Notes under the pieces: generated by a model
What the model was told of the DNA's origin: nothing
Database searches by the model: none
Seen by the model: only the letters and a program-made list of their open reading frames with translations
Part shown: positions 15,318 through 23,865 of the stretch, piece after piece
How the letters are laid out: each line of letters begins with the position of its first letter
Position numbering within the stretch: the first letter of the stretch is position 1
Translations under genes and position numbers: made by a program
Origin: Murinocardiopsis flavida
GTDB lineage: Bacteria; Actinomycetota; Actinomycetes; Streptosporangiales; Streptosporangiaceae
DNA length: 64,000 bases
NCBI RefSeq assembly: GCF_003014485.1
Contig: NZ_PYGA01000031.1
Coordinates: forward strand, 1 to 64,000
Direction: 5' to 3'

Positions 15318-18299
15318 TCAGCGGATCGCGGCCCGCAGGATGGCGGCCTCGCCGGCCAGGCGGTCCGCCGCTGCGTCGTCGCCCGCCGCCGCCTTCAGCC
15401 GGGCGAGCCGGTCGAGCACACCGGCGAGCAGGTACGGGTAGTCGATGCCGCGGGCCACCTCGACCGCGTGCTCCCCCTGGCGGATCGCCGCGTGCAGGGC
15501 ATGGGCGTCGTACAGGCGCGGGTCGAGCAGGTCGACGAGGACACGGGTCTCGAACATCGGGTCGTGCAGGGCGCGCGCGACCTCGACGCCTTCGAGGAGG
15601 CGCCGGCGCGCATCGGCGTGCTCGCCGCGGGCCAGGTGCAGGCAGCCCCAGGCGTGGGCCGTGTAGAACTCGCCCGAAGCTCCGATGTCCCCGGCGTACG
15701 CGGCCAGTTCGGTGAACGCCTCCTCCGCCGCCGCATGGCGGCCGAGCGCGAGCTGCGCCTGCCCGAGCCAGTAGGTGTCCCGCGCGATCAGGGTCCGGAT
15801 CTTCAGGTCCCGCGCCCCGGCGACGATCTCCGTGAGGACCTCCACCGCGGCCTCTGGCCGTCCCGCCTGGAGGTGGGAGAGGCCGACCTGGGAGTACGCG
15901 TGCAGCGCCGCCGCGGTCTGCCCGCCGGCGACGAGCCGTTCGCGGGCCTCGCGTCCCGCCGCGATCGCCTCGCTCAACCGCCCGTTGGGCACGAGGAGGA
16001 ACGGCGCGTTGGTCAGCGCCTCCAGGTAGCCCCGCGCGTCCCCGATCCGCTCGAACAGGCGCATGGCCTCGGTGTTGGACGCCTCGGCGGGGCCGTACCG
16101 GCGCTGGGCGTAGCGCAGTCCGGCCATCGAGATGAGCAGCCTGGCCCGGCCCCCCACGTTCCCGGCGGCCGTGGCCACGGCCATCGCCGTCTCGTAGCAC
16201 TCCTGCCAGTCGTCGAAGTACCGCTCGGTCTCGAACAGCGCCTGCCCGCCCGCTGCAAGCTCCCAGCAGAGCTGGTCCCAGCCCAGTTCCGCGGCCTGCC
16301 GCACGCCCGCCACCAGCGGGATCCGCTCCGAATCCAGCACGGCCATCGACGAGGCGGCGGGCGGCAGGCTCGCCTGCACCCGCTCCGGCCGCCACCGGGG
16401 CGCGTCCCGCTGGAAGATGTTCTGCCCCATGTGGTCGAGGTCGGCGATGTCGGTGAGGGCCAGGAGGGCGCCGAGGACGCGGGCGACGGCCGCGTGCCGG
16501 GCCTCCGCCGGGTCCTCCGCCTCCGCGCGCTCCCGCGCGTACGCGCGGATCAGGTCGTGGAATCCGTAGCGCGCCTGCCCGTTCGGCGTTCCGGTGACGT
16601 CGAGCAGGTGGACGTCGACCAGCGCGTCGAGGAGTTCCTGGGCGGCGCACAGGTCGGTGTCGAGCGCTGCGGCCGCCGCCCAGAGCGGGAAGTCGGGCGC
16701 GTCCAGGAGCCCGAGGAGCCGGAACAGCCGCCGCGCGTCGGGCCGGAGCCCCTTGTAGCTCAGTCCGAAGCTGGCCCGCACCTCGAGATCGCGGTAGCGG
16801 AGCGCGTCCAGCCGGTGCTGCTCGTCCGCCAACCGCGACACGAGGTCCGCGAGGCGCCAATGCGGCCGCGACACCAGGAGCGAGCCTGCGATCCGCAGCG
16901 CGAGCGGCAGCCGCGCGCACAGCCGCACCAGGTCGGCCAGCTCCGCCCGGGGTGCCGCGGCCAACCGGCCGTCCACGGTGGTGCGCAGCATGTCCAGGCT
17001 GTCGGCTTCGGACATCTCGCGGAGCTCGACCCGGTGCGCGCCGCCGAGACCGCCCAGCCGCACGCGGCCGGTGACGATCACCCCGCACGTCCCGCTCGCC
17101 GGCATCAGGAGAGCCAGCTGCTCCTCGTCGAGCGCGTCGTCGAGCACCACCAGGATCCGGCGCTCCGCGAGCATGCCCCGGTAGAGGTCGGTGCGCTCCG
17201 CCGGGTCGTCCGGCACCGCGGTGGCCGGCACCCCCAGCGCACGGAGGAAGCGGCCGAGCACGGTGGCCGGGTCGACCGGCTGGGCGCGGGCGCCGGCCAG
17301 CGCCGCGAACAGCTGCCCGTCGGAGTAGGCGGCCCTGAGGCGGTGCGCGGCCTGCACCCCGAGCGCGGTCTTGCCGATCCCGCCCGGGCCCGAGATCGTC
17401 ACCACGGCGGACGGTTCATCGGCGGCGCGGTCCTTGCGGAGCACGGCCTCGATCTCCGCCAGCTCCATCTGCTGCCCGGTGAAGTCGCCGAGCGCCGGGG
17501 GCAGCATCCGGGCGTTGGCGGTGGCCCGGTGCCCCCGCGCCTCGGTCGTGACCTCGGGGTCCAGCGCGGGGTCCTCGCCGAGGATGGCCTGGTGCAGGTC
17601 CCGCAGCTGCTGCCCGGGCTCCAGCCCGGCCTCCTCGGCCAGGACGTCGCGGACCTGGAGGTAGGCCAGCAGCGCGTCCGCCCGCCGGCCGCAGCGGTAC
17701 AGCGCGAGCATGAGCTGGGCCCACATCCGCTCGCGGAACGGGTGCTCCATCGTCAGCGCGGTCAGCTCGCCGAGAAGCCCGCCGTGCCGGGCGAGCCGGA
17801 GGTCGACGTCGATCCGCTCTTCGAGGACACCGAGCCGCAGTTCGTCGAGGCGGGTGGCCTCGGCCGTCAGCGCGGGGGAGTCGGCGATTCCGGCGAACGC
17901 GGGCCCCCGCCAGAGTCCCAGGGCTTCGCCGAAGAGGGCGCGCGACCGGTCGGGGTCGTCGGCCGCCAGCGCCGTTCGGGCCGTGTCCGCCAGATCCTCG
18001 AAGCGCGCCGCGTCCAGCTCGCCGCGGTCGGCGCGCAGCAGATAACCGGAGCCCTCTCTGGTGATGCGCCCCGGATCGCCCAGCAGCCGCCGGAGCCGGT
18101 GGACGTAGGTCTGCACGTTCTTCGCGGCGCTCTTCGGCCGTGCCGCGCCCCAGATCGCCTCGGCCAGCGCGTCATCGTCGACCGGTCGTCCCCGGCGGCT
18201 CAGCAGCACCGCCAGCAGCAGCCGCCCTTTGGGCGTGCCGAGGTCCAGCGCCACGCCATTCCGCCGCACGGTCAGCGGGCCCAGCACCCCGAAGTCCAC
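15318..18299 (-). CDS. SARP/AfsR-family transcriptional activator
   Basis: A 993-residue regulator. Residues 1-95 are an OmpR-like winged helix (VDFGVLGPLTVRRNGVALDL ... VHRLRRLLG), and about 98-245 the bacterial transcriptional activation domain (FEDLADTARTAL ... EPGQQLRDLHQAIL). An NB-ARC ATPase follows with P-loop GPGGIGKT (304-311) and Walker B-like RILVVLDDALDEEQLALLMP. TPR-like helices fill the C-terminus (KSRNW-type repeats are not obvious, but AQLALGRHAAAEEAFTELAA is). AfsR-type proteins activate secondary-metabolite or developmental genes. GTG at 18299, with GGGAGGG upstream, puts the winged helix at the true N-terminus. The longer frame to 18530 is rejected. It is divergent from the PadR operon. 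Confidence 0.9.
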   Translation of the reverse strand: MDFGVLGPLTVRRNGVALDLGTPKGRLLLAVLLSRRGRPVDDDALAEAIWGAARPKSAAKNVQTYVHRLRRLLGDPGRITREGSGYLLRADRGELDAARFEDLADTARTALAADDPDRSRALFGEALGLWRGPAFAGIADSPALTAEATRLDELRLGVLEERIDVDLRLARHGGLLGELTALTMEHPFRERMWAQLMLALYRCGRRADALLAYLQVRDVLAEEAGLEPGQQLRDLHQAILGEDPALDPEVTTEARGHRATANARMLPPALGDFTGQQMELAEIEAVLRKDRAADEPSAVVTISGPGGIGKTALGVQAAHRLRAAYSDGQLFAALAGARAQPVDPATVLGRFLRALGVPATAVPDDPAERTDLYRGMLAERRILVVLDDALDEEQLALLMPASGTCGVIVTGRVRLGGLGGAHRVELREMSEADSLDMLRTTVDGRLAAAPRAELADLVRLCARLPLALRIAGSLLVSRPHWRLADLVSRLADEQHRLDALRYRDLEVRASFGLSYKGLRPDARRLFRLLGLLDAPDFPLWAAAAALDTDLCAAQELLDALVDVHLLDVTGTPNGQARYGFHDLIRAYARERAEAEDPAEARHAAVARVLGALLALTDIADLDHMGQNIFQRDAPRWRPERVQASLPPAASSMAVLDSERIPLVAGVRQAAELGWDQLCWELAAGGQALFETERYFDDWQECYETAMAVATAAGNVGGRARLLISMAGLRYAQRRYGPAEASNTEAMRLFERIGDARGYLEALTNAPFLLVPNGRLSEAIAAGREARERLVAGGQTAAALHAYSQVGLSHLQAGRPEAAVEVLTEIVAGARDLKIRTLIARDTYWLGQAQLALGRHAAAEEAFTELAAYAGDIGASGEFYTAHAWGCLHLARGEHADARRRLLEGVEVARALHDPMFETRVLVDLLDPRLYDAHALHAAIRQGEHAVEVARGIDYPYLLAGVLDRLARLKAAAGDDAAADRLAGEAAILRAAIR

Positions 18300-18406
18300 A
18301 GCCGCCCTCCCGCCTACGGCGCAACTGTAACGGTCACCGGCCCGGCGGCGGCCCGGCACCGGCCCGGCGGAGATCCCGCCCCGGATTCCGCTTGCCAAGG
18401 ACTCAC

Positions 18407-18442
18407 TAGTAAGTGCTACTGTGTAGTGGTACTCGGTACTAC
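18407..18442. promoter_or_regulatory. PadR operator region (two inverted repeats)
   Basis: Two dyads precede the PadR gene: TAGTA and TACTG-like arms around AGTGC (18407-18421), and GTAGT...ACTAC (18423-18442) enclosing GGTACTCGGT. PadR proteins typically bind dyads of AGTA/TACT type in their own promoter, so autoregulation is likely. Confidence 0.55.
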
Positions 18443-18471
18443 AAGGTACTCGATGGCTGAAGAGGACCACG

Positions 18472-18798
18472 ATGGACGACCTGACGGAGATGCTGAAAGG
18501 CACGCTCGAAGGCTGCGTGCTCGAAATCATCGGCAGCGAGGAGACCTATGGGTACGCCATTACGCGTCGGCTGAACGAACTCGGATTCGCCGACGTCGTC
18601 GAGGGGACCGTTTACACCATCCTGCTGCGGCTGGAGAAGAACGGATTCGTCCAGGTGACGAAACGGCCGTCCGGGCAGGGGCCGCCGCGCAAGTTCTATG
18701 CGCTCAATGACGCGGGGCGCGACGAACTCGCAGCATTCTGGGTGAAATGGGAGTACGTGACGGAACGGATCGCCAAGCTCAAGGAGGGCGGGAAATGA
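18472..18798 (+). CDS. PadR-family regulator
   Basis: A 108-residue PadR winged-helix protein. The core is LKGTLEGCVLEIIGSEETYG, YAITRRLNELGFADVVEGTV (the recognition region) and YTILLRLEKNGFVQV, with a C-terminal dimerisation helix. PadR proteins repress detoxification or stress genes and respond to small molecules. Its stop overlaps the start of a DUF1048 gene (ATGA), and a second DUF1048 gene follows: the PadR-DUF1048 operon common in Gram-positive bacteria. Confidence 0.93.
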   Translation: MDDLTEMLKGTLEGCVLEIIGSEETYGYAITRRLNELGFADVVEGTVYTILLRLEKNGFVQVTKRPSGQGPPRKFYALNDAGRDELAAFWVKWEYVTERIAKLKEGGK

Positions 18799-19151
18799 AC
18801 TTCTGGGACACCGTAACGGGTAACGACCTCACAAGGGAATGGAAGGAGTTCGAGGTCCGGGCCGCGGCATTGCCGGCCGAATACCGGGCGGCCTGGGAAG
18901 AGATCAAGGGGCAACTCTCGCACTACTCGGATTTCACCGGTCGCAACCTGTCGCCGATCGTCGACAATGCTCTGGGGCTGCTCGAAGAGACGGCGTCCGA
19001 CGGGCTCGGCATTCACGAGGTGCTGGGCGACGACATCGCGGGATTCTGCGCGGCACTGGCCGGCGGGGAGCGGTCCCGGAGCTATCGCGACCGGTGGCGG
19101 GAGCAGTTGAACAGGAACGTCGCGCGCAAATTGGGCCGGCTGGGAGGCTGA
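18795..19151 (+). CDS. DUF1048 family protein (first copy)
   Basis: A 118-residue soluble, mostly helical protein: MNFWDTVTGNDLTREWKEFE, LPAEYRAAWEEIKGQLS, HEVLGDDIAGFCAALAG. This is the DUF1048 signature (a helix with YxxxWxEIK, then DVxxFCdeLv). DUF1048 genes nearly always follow PadR genes, and the product is assumed to work with or be controlled by PadR. The molecular function is unknown. Translationally coupled to padR by ATGA overlap. Confidence 0.85.
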   Translation: MNFWDTVTGNDLTREWKEFEVRAAALPAEYRAAWEEIKGQLSHYSDFTGRNLSPIVDNALGLLEETASDGLGIHEVLGDDIAGFCAALAGGERSRSYRDRWREQLNRNVARKLGRLGG

Positions 19152-19152
19152 C

Positions 19153-19479
19153 GTGGGCATTCAGGACATCATCGAGGGAAAGAAGCAGTGGCGCGCGCAC
19201 ATGGCGCGGGTCAAGGCCCTCCCGCCGGACTACCAGATCGTCTACAAGGAAATGCAGAGATACCTCTTCAAGGTGGGTCCGATCGACCTGCCCGACGGCC
19301 CCCTGCTCCCGGGGATCGTCGATTTCTTCGAGGAAGGCGCCGCGTCCGGAAAGGGGGTCCTGGAACTCATCGGCACCGATGTCGCCGCGTTCGCCGACGA
19401 GCTGATCAAGGACTCGACCACCTACGCGGACCTCTATCAGGATTCCATCAGCGGAAAACCCGGCACGGCCGAGAAGTAA
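19153..19479 (+). CDS. DUF1048 family protein (second copy)
   Basis: A 108-residue paralogue of the preceding gene, starting at a GTG 1 nt after its stop. It shares LPPDYQIVYKEMQRYLFKVG and VLELIGTDVAAFADELIKDS with the family. Tandem DUF1048 genes behind one padR suggest a heteromeric product. The product ends with a short polar tail. Confidence 0.85.
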   Translation: MGIQDIIEGKKQWRAHMARVKALPPDYQIVYKEMQRYLFKVGPIDLPDGPLLPGIVDFFEEGAASGKGVLELIGTDVAAFADELIKDSTTYADLYQDSISGKPGTAEK

Positions 19480-19641
19480 CACCCCCGGTGCCGACGGGGC
19501 CCTCCGGCGGATGATCCGAAGGAGGGCATCGGCCCCTGCGACGCCCTCGCGGCGATGGGCCGCCCCGAGCGGGCACGGCCGACCGATTCCCTCGGTGCCG
19601 GCACCCGTGCGAAAAATCGAAACGAGAAAAGGATATCTGAA

Positions 19642-20913
19642 ATGACGGTAAATCAGGGCCGCGGAAACTCCTCCGTGAGCGGTGGCGGACACGACCTCGA
19701 AAACGGTGTGGCGGAAGGCTGGGGCAAGGTCGCCGACGCGTTCCGCGCGAACTTCGAGTCCCCCGGCGAGGTCGGCGCGGCGTGCAGCGTCTACGTGGGC
19801 GGCCGCCCCGTCGCCAACCTGTGGGGCGGGCTCGCCGATCGCGAGACGAACCGGCCGTGGCGCGAGAGCACCATCGTCCAGGTAGCGTCCACGACGAAGG
19901 GCGCCACCGCGATCTGCGCCCACATGCTGGCGCAGCGCGGCGAGCTGGATCTGGACGCCCCGGTAATCCGGTACTGGCCGGAGTTCGGCGCCAACGGCAA
20001 GGAACAGATCACCGTGCGCTGGCTGCTTTCGCACCAGGCCGGTCTCCCGGTCGTCGACGGGCCGCTGACGTTCGAGCAGGCGTGCGCGTGGCACCCGGTC
20101 ATCCGTGCGATCGAGGCGCAGAAGCCCATGTGGCAGCCGGGCACCGAGCACGCCTACCACGCCGTCACCTACGGGTTCCTGGTCGGGGAGGTCGTGCGCC
20201 GGATCACCGGCAAGTCGCTCGGCACGTTCTTCGCCGAGGAGGTGGCCGCCCCTCTCGGCCTGAGCGCCTGGATCGGGCTGCCCGAGGAACACGAGGAACG
20301 GGTGGCCCAGGTCCACTACGCCGATGCGTTCAGCGTGGAGGAGCTGCTCGCCGGGCTGGTCGCGTCCACGGGGCTCGATTCGGAGACGGTCACCGCGTGG
20401 GTCGAGTCCATGTGGACCCCGGGCTCGATCCAGATGCTCGCCGGCGGTCTCGGCGGCGCCCTGGACAACGCGTCCGGGGACTACACGGTGACGCGCGCCT
20501 GGCGCGCGGCGGAGTTCCCGGCCGCGAACATGATCGCGGACGCGCACTCGCTGGCGCGGATGTACGCCGCCACGGTCAGCGACGTCGACGGGGTGCGGCT
20601 GCTCGATCCGGCGACGGTCGAGAGGGCGACAGCCGTCCAGACCGACACGACGCGGATGCACGGCCTGCCTCCCGGCCTGGACGTCCCCGCCGACCGCTCC
20701 TTCTACATGTCGCTGGGGTTCTGGCGGGCGTGCACCCCGATGCCGATGGTCGGGCCGGGGTCGTTCGGCCACCCGGGCTCCGGCGGATCGATCGCCCTCG
20801 GCGACCCCGATTCCGGTGTCGGCTTCTGCTACGTCACGAACCTGTGGAATTTCCGGTCCGACGACCCGCGGGCGTCGAACCTGGCCGCGGCCGTCCGGTC
20901 CTGCCTCGGCTGA
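19642..20913 (+). CDS. Serine hydrolase (beta-lactamase/EstB-like)
   Basis: A 423-residue member of the class C beta-lactamase/esterase family. The SxxK nucleophile motif is STTK (83-86), and Y172 in AYHAVTYG is the likely second-motif tyrosine. HPGSGG in the C-terminal third replaces the KTG triad, as in EstB-type esterases. There is no signal peptide, so it is probably cytoplasmic; an esterase, lovastatin-type acyltransferase or D-peptidase role fits better than beta-lactam resistance. Start is the ATG at 19642 with AAGGA upstream; the longer frame from 19555 is not supported. Lies about 160 nt after the DUF1048 pair. Confidence 0.88.
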   Translation: MTVNQGRGNSSVSGGGHDLENGVAEGWGKVADAFRANFESPGEVGAACSVYVGGRPVANLWGGLADRETNRPWRESTIVQVASTTKGATAICAHMLAQRGELDLDAPVIRYWPEFGANGKEQITVRWLLSHQAGLPVVDGPLTFEQACAWHPVIRAIEAQKPMWQPGTEHAYHAVTYGFLVGEVVRRITGKSLGTFFAEEVAAPLGLSAWIGLPEEHEERVAQVHYADAFSVEELLAGLVASTGLDSETVTAWVESMWTPGSIQMLAGGLGGALDNASGDYTVTRAWRAAEFPAANMIADAHSLARMYAATVSDVDGVRLLDPATVERATAVQTDTTRMHGLPPGLDVPADRSFYMSLGFWRACTPMPMVGPGSFGHPGSGGSIALGDPDSGVGFCYVTNLWNFRSDDPRASNLAAAVRSCLG

Positions 20914-21066
20914 GACGGCTCACGGGCACGGGTCCGGGTCTGCGCGCGCCGCTGAAGGCACTCCGGCCCGACCCGGCGAAGCCCGCGACGCCTGCCGCGG
21001 AACGGCGTCCGAATCTCTCGATCACCTCGCTGCCGACACCACGGCAGGCGCGCCGGGCCCCTCTCC

Positions 21067-21522
21067 TCACACCGGACCGTTGGCGGTGAGCCATTCATCG
21101 AGGTCCGATGCCGCGTCCGCGACGGTCTCGCCTTGCACGGCGAGCCCGTCGCGGACCTCGGTGCCGGGGAGGGATCGCCGGTAGTCCTCGTCGACGCCGC
21201 TCATGCCGCTGACGGCGTAGGTGACGAACGGCAGGACCGTCGCACCGGTGAGGTCGACGGCGTCGATGAAGGTGGACATGATCATCGGGGCCCGGCTCCC
21301 CCGGACCGGGCTGCCGAGGAGCACGGTGCCGTAACCGCTGACGTCCGGCGGCGGGTTCGCGATCGCCGGGCGGGCGTCGTCCTCCTGCTCTCGGGAGCTG
21401 CGATCGACGGTCGGCTCGTACGCCCGCGGATACGGGTCGGCGGGTGTGATCTCGTAGGGGCGGTCACCCTGGATGCGTTCGGATGCGAAATCCCCGAGGC
21501 CTGAGCCCGGTGTCCGGGACAC
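21067..21522 (-). pseudogene. Flavodoxin-like protein lacking its N-terminus
   Basis: The product carries SERIQGDRPYEITPADPYPR, YEPTVDRSSREQEDDARPAI, GYGTVLLGSPVRGSRAPMIM and TVLPFVTYAVSGMSGVDEDY, the typical body of a flavodoxin_4-type protein. What is missing is the first about 35 residues, including the phosphate-binding loop (S/T-x-T-G-x-T type) that holds FMN. The upstream residues MSRTPGSGLGDFA do not resemble it. The gene is therefore probably 5'-truncated and non-functional. The truncated side faces the broken ArsR gene, so one event may have damaged the region between them. Confidence 0.7.
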
Positions 21523-21613
21523 CCCGGGTATCTGCTCGGCGGAGTCGGCCGCGCCGCCGGACGCCGTGCGCCGGGTACGTCCGGCAGACCCCGGCCTGGG
21601 TTTGACCTTGTGA

Positions 21614-21637
21614 TTAGGGAGTTAGCAAACTGCCTAA
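21614..21637. promoter_or_regulatory. ArsR-type operator (10-nt arms)
   Basis: Inverted repeat TTAGGGAGTT and AACTGCCTAA (one mismatch) around AGCA, ending directly at the ATG of the truncated ArsR gene. It is AT-rich relative to the surroundings and is probably the autoregulatory operator left behind after the gene decayed. Confidence 0.65.
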
Positions 21638-21832
21638 ATGCTTGATGTCGACGTGCTGAAGGCGCTGGGCAGCGAGAAGCGCCTCGCGATCATGGAGTGG
21701 CTGCGCGACCCCGCCGCGCACTTCCCGCCGCAGCGCGACGGCGACCTCGTCGAGGTCGTCAGCGGATACGGGCAGTGGACCCATGCCGACCGCCGAATGT
21801 TCGGAGTGAGTCCTCACTCATTGACGGAGTGA
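21638..21832 (+). pseudogene. ArsR-family regulator, N-terminal fragment
   Basis: Only the first about 37 codons look like an ArsR helix-turn-helix protein: MLDVDVLKALGSEKRLAIME, then WLRDPAAHFPPQRDGDLVE. The recognition helix and C-terminal part are missing; the remaining residues (VVSGYGQWTHADRRMFGVSP) are unrelated and the frame ends inside the TetR operator. A 3' deletion explains this. Confidence 0.7.
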
Positions 21833-21843
21833 GGGCTCACTCC
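21804..21843. promoter_or_regulatory. Double TetR operator and promoter
   Basis: Two tandem dyads share the same arms, GAGTGA and TCACTC, with 4-nt centres (GTCC at 21804-21819, GGGC at 21827-21842; the second extends to GGAGTGA/TCACTCC). A TATGCT -10 box (21845-21850) follows directly and lies 7 nt before the TetR ATG, so a bound TetR would cover the promoter of a probably leaderless message. Confidence 0.78.
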
Positions 21844-21857
21844 GTATGCTTGCGGTC

Positions 21858-22478
21858 ATGACGGATCCCAAGGAGAACCAGACCACCCGCCGCCGTGCCC
21901 CCGGCATGCTGCCCGAGGAGCGGCGCGCGATGATCATCCAGACCGCGATCCCGCTGATCGCCGAGTACGGCTCCGCCGTGACCACCGCGAAGATCGCCCG
22001 CGCCGCGGGTATCGGCGAAGGCACGATCTTCCGGGTCTTCGCCGACAAGGACGAACTGCTGCACGCCTGCCTGGCGGAGGCCCTCTCCCCGGAGCACGCG
22101 GTTCGCGAGCTCGGCGCGATCGACATATCCCAGCCGCTGCCCGACCGGCTCGTCGAGGCGGCCCAGGCGTTGCAGGCGCACCTGTCCCGCATGGGCGCGA
22201 TCGCCGGCTCGCTGCACGCCTCCGGGCACCGCGGCGGCAAGCACCCCGGCACGGTGCGCGGCGCGGGCCGCGAGGAGTCGGCGACCCGCATCCGCACGGC
22301 CCTCGCGGAGCTGCTGGAGCCCGACCAGGCCGCCTTGCACCTTCCGCCGGAGCAGACCGCCGCCCTCTTCTTCGGGCTGCTCTTCACCTGGTCGCACATG
22401 GAGGACGAGCAGGGGCCGACCACGCAGGAGCTGGTGCAGATCTTCCTGCACGGCGCGATCGCGGGCGGTGCCGAATGA
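21858..22478 (+). CDS. TetR-family repressor
   Basis: From the ATG at 21858 the product is 206 residues. The helix-turn-helix is ITQTAIPLIAEYGSAVTTAK-like (IIQTAIPLIAEYGSAVTTAK), IARAAGIGEGTIFRVFADKD. The C-terminal domain is helical with FFGLLFTWSHMEDEQGPTTQ. The stop overlaps the following membrane-protein gene (ATGA). The two identical dyads upstream fit cooperative autoregulation of this two-gene operon. Confidence 0.9.
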   Translation: MTDPKENQTTRRRAPGMLPEERRAMIIQTAIPLIAEYGSAVTTAKIARAAGIGEGTIFRVFADKDELLHACLAEALSPEHAVRELGAIDISQPLPDRLVEAAQALQAHLSRMGAIAGSLHASGHRGGKHPGTVRGAGREESATRIRTALAELLEPDQAALHLPPEQTAALFFGLLFTWSHMEDEQGPTTQELVQIFLHGAIAGGAE

Positions 22479-22891
22479 GCGTGCGCAGAGGGCGATTGAG
22501 GGCTTCGGGCCTGGCGGTCCTGGCGCCCGTCCTGGTGTGGCTGGTCGCCGACCCGCTGCTGGGGCACCGGCTGCGGATCATCGACGGCGAGCAGACGCTC
22601 GACATCGGCGCGGTGCCGGTGGCGATGGTCGCGCTGTTGGCGGCCCTCGCGGGCTGGGGGCTGCTGGCCGCCCTGGAGCGGTTCTGGGCGCGGCGCGCCC
22701 GCGCCGTCTGGATCGGGGCGGCCGTCGCCGTACTGGCCGTGTCCTTCCTGCCGTTGACCGGCGACGGCATGGACGGCGGCACCCGGGTCGCCCTGTCCCT
22801 GATGCACCTGGCGGTGGCGGCGGTACTGATCCCGGGCATGCGCACGAAGGACACCGCTGCGGCGGTGACACCGGTACCGAGTACACCGTGA
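22475..22891 (+). CDS. DUF6069-like membrane protein
   Basis: A 138-residue protein with four hydrophobic segments (LAVLAPVLVWLVADPLLG, VAMVALLAALAGWGLLAALE, AVWIGAAVAVLAVSFLPL, VALSLMHLAVAAVLIPGM). The layout and the ALERFWARRARAVW stretch match small actinobacterial membrane proteins grouped as DUF6069. It is translationally coupled to the TetR gene, so it is probably the target of that repressor. Function unknown. Confidence 0.75.
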   Translation: MSVRRGRLRASGLAVLAPVLVWLVADPLLGHRLRIIDGEQTLDIGAVPVAMVALLAALAGWGLLAALERFWARRARAVWIGAAVAVLAVSFLPLTGDGMDGGTRVALSLMHLAVAAVLIPGMRTKDTAAAVTPVPSTP

Positions 22892-23173
22892 ACAGCACCG
22901 GACGGCGGCGGCCCGGCCAAGGCTGTTCGGAGCCGACCCGTCGGCCGGCGCGCCGCAAGCAGGTACGACGAGATCCTCGCGCCGTGCCGCGGCGGCGCCG
23001 ATACCGGTACCTGGTGCGGTGACCGGGAACCGGCGGTGCTGTACTGGGCGGCGCCACCGGGACCCCACGTGCGCGGCGCATCCTGGGCCCGGCGGCGCCG
23101 CCGGGGGCACGGTGCCCGCCGGTATGCGGTCGCGCACCGGGCGGACCGGGATCGAAAAGGACGAGGACTCGGG

Positions 23174-23713
23174 ATGCTGGCACGGTTCGGCGGACTGAAC
23201 GCGGTGCTGACCGCGCTGACGGCGGTCACGGCGCTCTACTTCGCGCTGGTCGTCTTCGGCAACGTCACCGACTTCGGTACCAACCACGCGTTCGTCCGGC
23301 ACGTGCTGGCCATGGACACCACCTTCGGCGATCCCGACGTGACCTGGCGGGCGATCACCGATCCGGCGCTCGTCCTCGCCGCCTACCTGTGCGTGATCGT
23401 GTGGGAGGCGGCGACAGCGGTCGTGCTCGTAGTCGCCGCCGGCAGCTGGCTGGCGGTACTCGCCGGGCGGAGTACCGCCGACAGCGCGCGCCGCTGGTCC
23501 AGTCTCGGTTGGACCATGGCCGTTCTGCTCTTCGGCGGCGGGTTCATCGTCATCGGCGGCGAGTGGTTCCAGATGTGGCAGTCGGAGGACTGGAACGGAC
23601 TCCAGGCCGCCATGCAGAACTTCCTGGTCGCCGGGGTGGGCCTCATCCTCGTCCATCTCCCCGGCCCGCCCGCCGCACGCCCCGGGCCCCATGCGGAACA
23701 ACGTCCCGGATAA
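23174..23713 (+). CDS. DUF2165 membrane protein
   Basis: A 179-residue membrane protein: TALYFALVVFGNVTDFGTNH, AFVRHVLAMDTTFGDPDVTW and GGGFIVIGGEWFQMWQSEDW are hallmark stretches of the DUF2165 family (small integral membrane proteins with four segments). The ATG at 23174 is chosen because homologues begin just before the first segment; the longer frame to 23036 adds only basic low-complexity residues. Role unknown; no operon partner. Confidence 0.82.
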   Translation: MLARFGGLNAVLTALTAVTALYFALVVFGNVTDFGTNHAFVRHVLAMDTTFGDPDVTWRAITDPALVLAAYLCVIVWEAATAVVLVVAAGSWLAVLAGRSTADSARRWSSLGWTMAVLLFGGGFIVIGGEWFQMWQSEDWNGLQAAMQNFLVAGVGLILVHLPGPPAARPGPHAEQRPG

Positions 23714-23865
23714 GGCGTTCAGGACGTCCGAGCCCGAACCGCGGCTCGTACAGCGAATTCGGCGGGACCTCCGCGCGGCCGTGTGCGCAACGGCCGCGCG
23801 CATTCCCACTCCATCGAAACCAGCGACCGGTGCGTCTGCGCTCGGCGAATTGAGGGAACACGACA

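Noticed and set aside
14479-17088. An 869-codon minus-strand frame joining the lipoprotein to sequence under the SARP gene
   Set aside because: Only the last 211 codons are the lipoprotein with a ribosome site and lipobox; the rest is a shadow of the SARP frame.
15162-18710. A very long plus-strand frame (1182 codons) opposite the SARP gene
   Set aside because: It mirrors the high third-position GC of the true minus-strand gene, which has clear winged-helix, BTAD and ATPase motifs.
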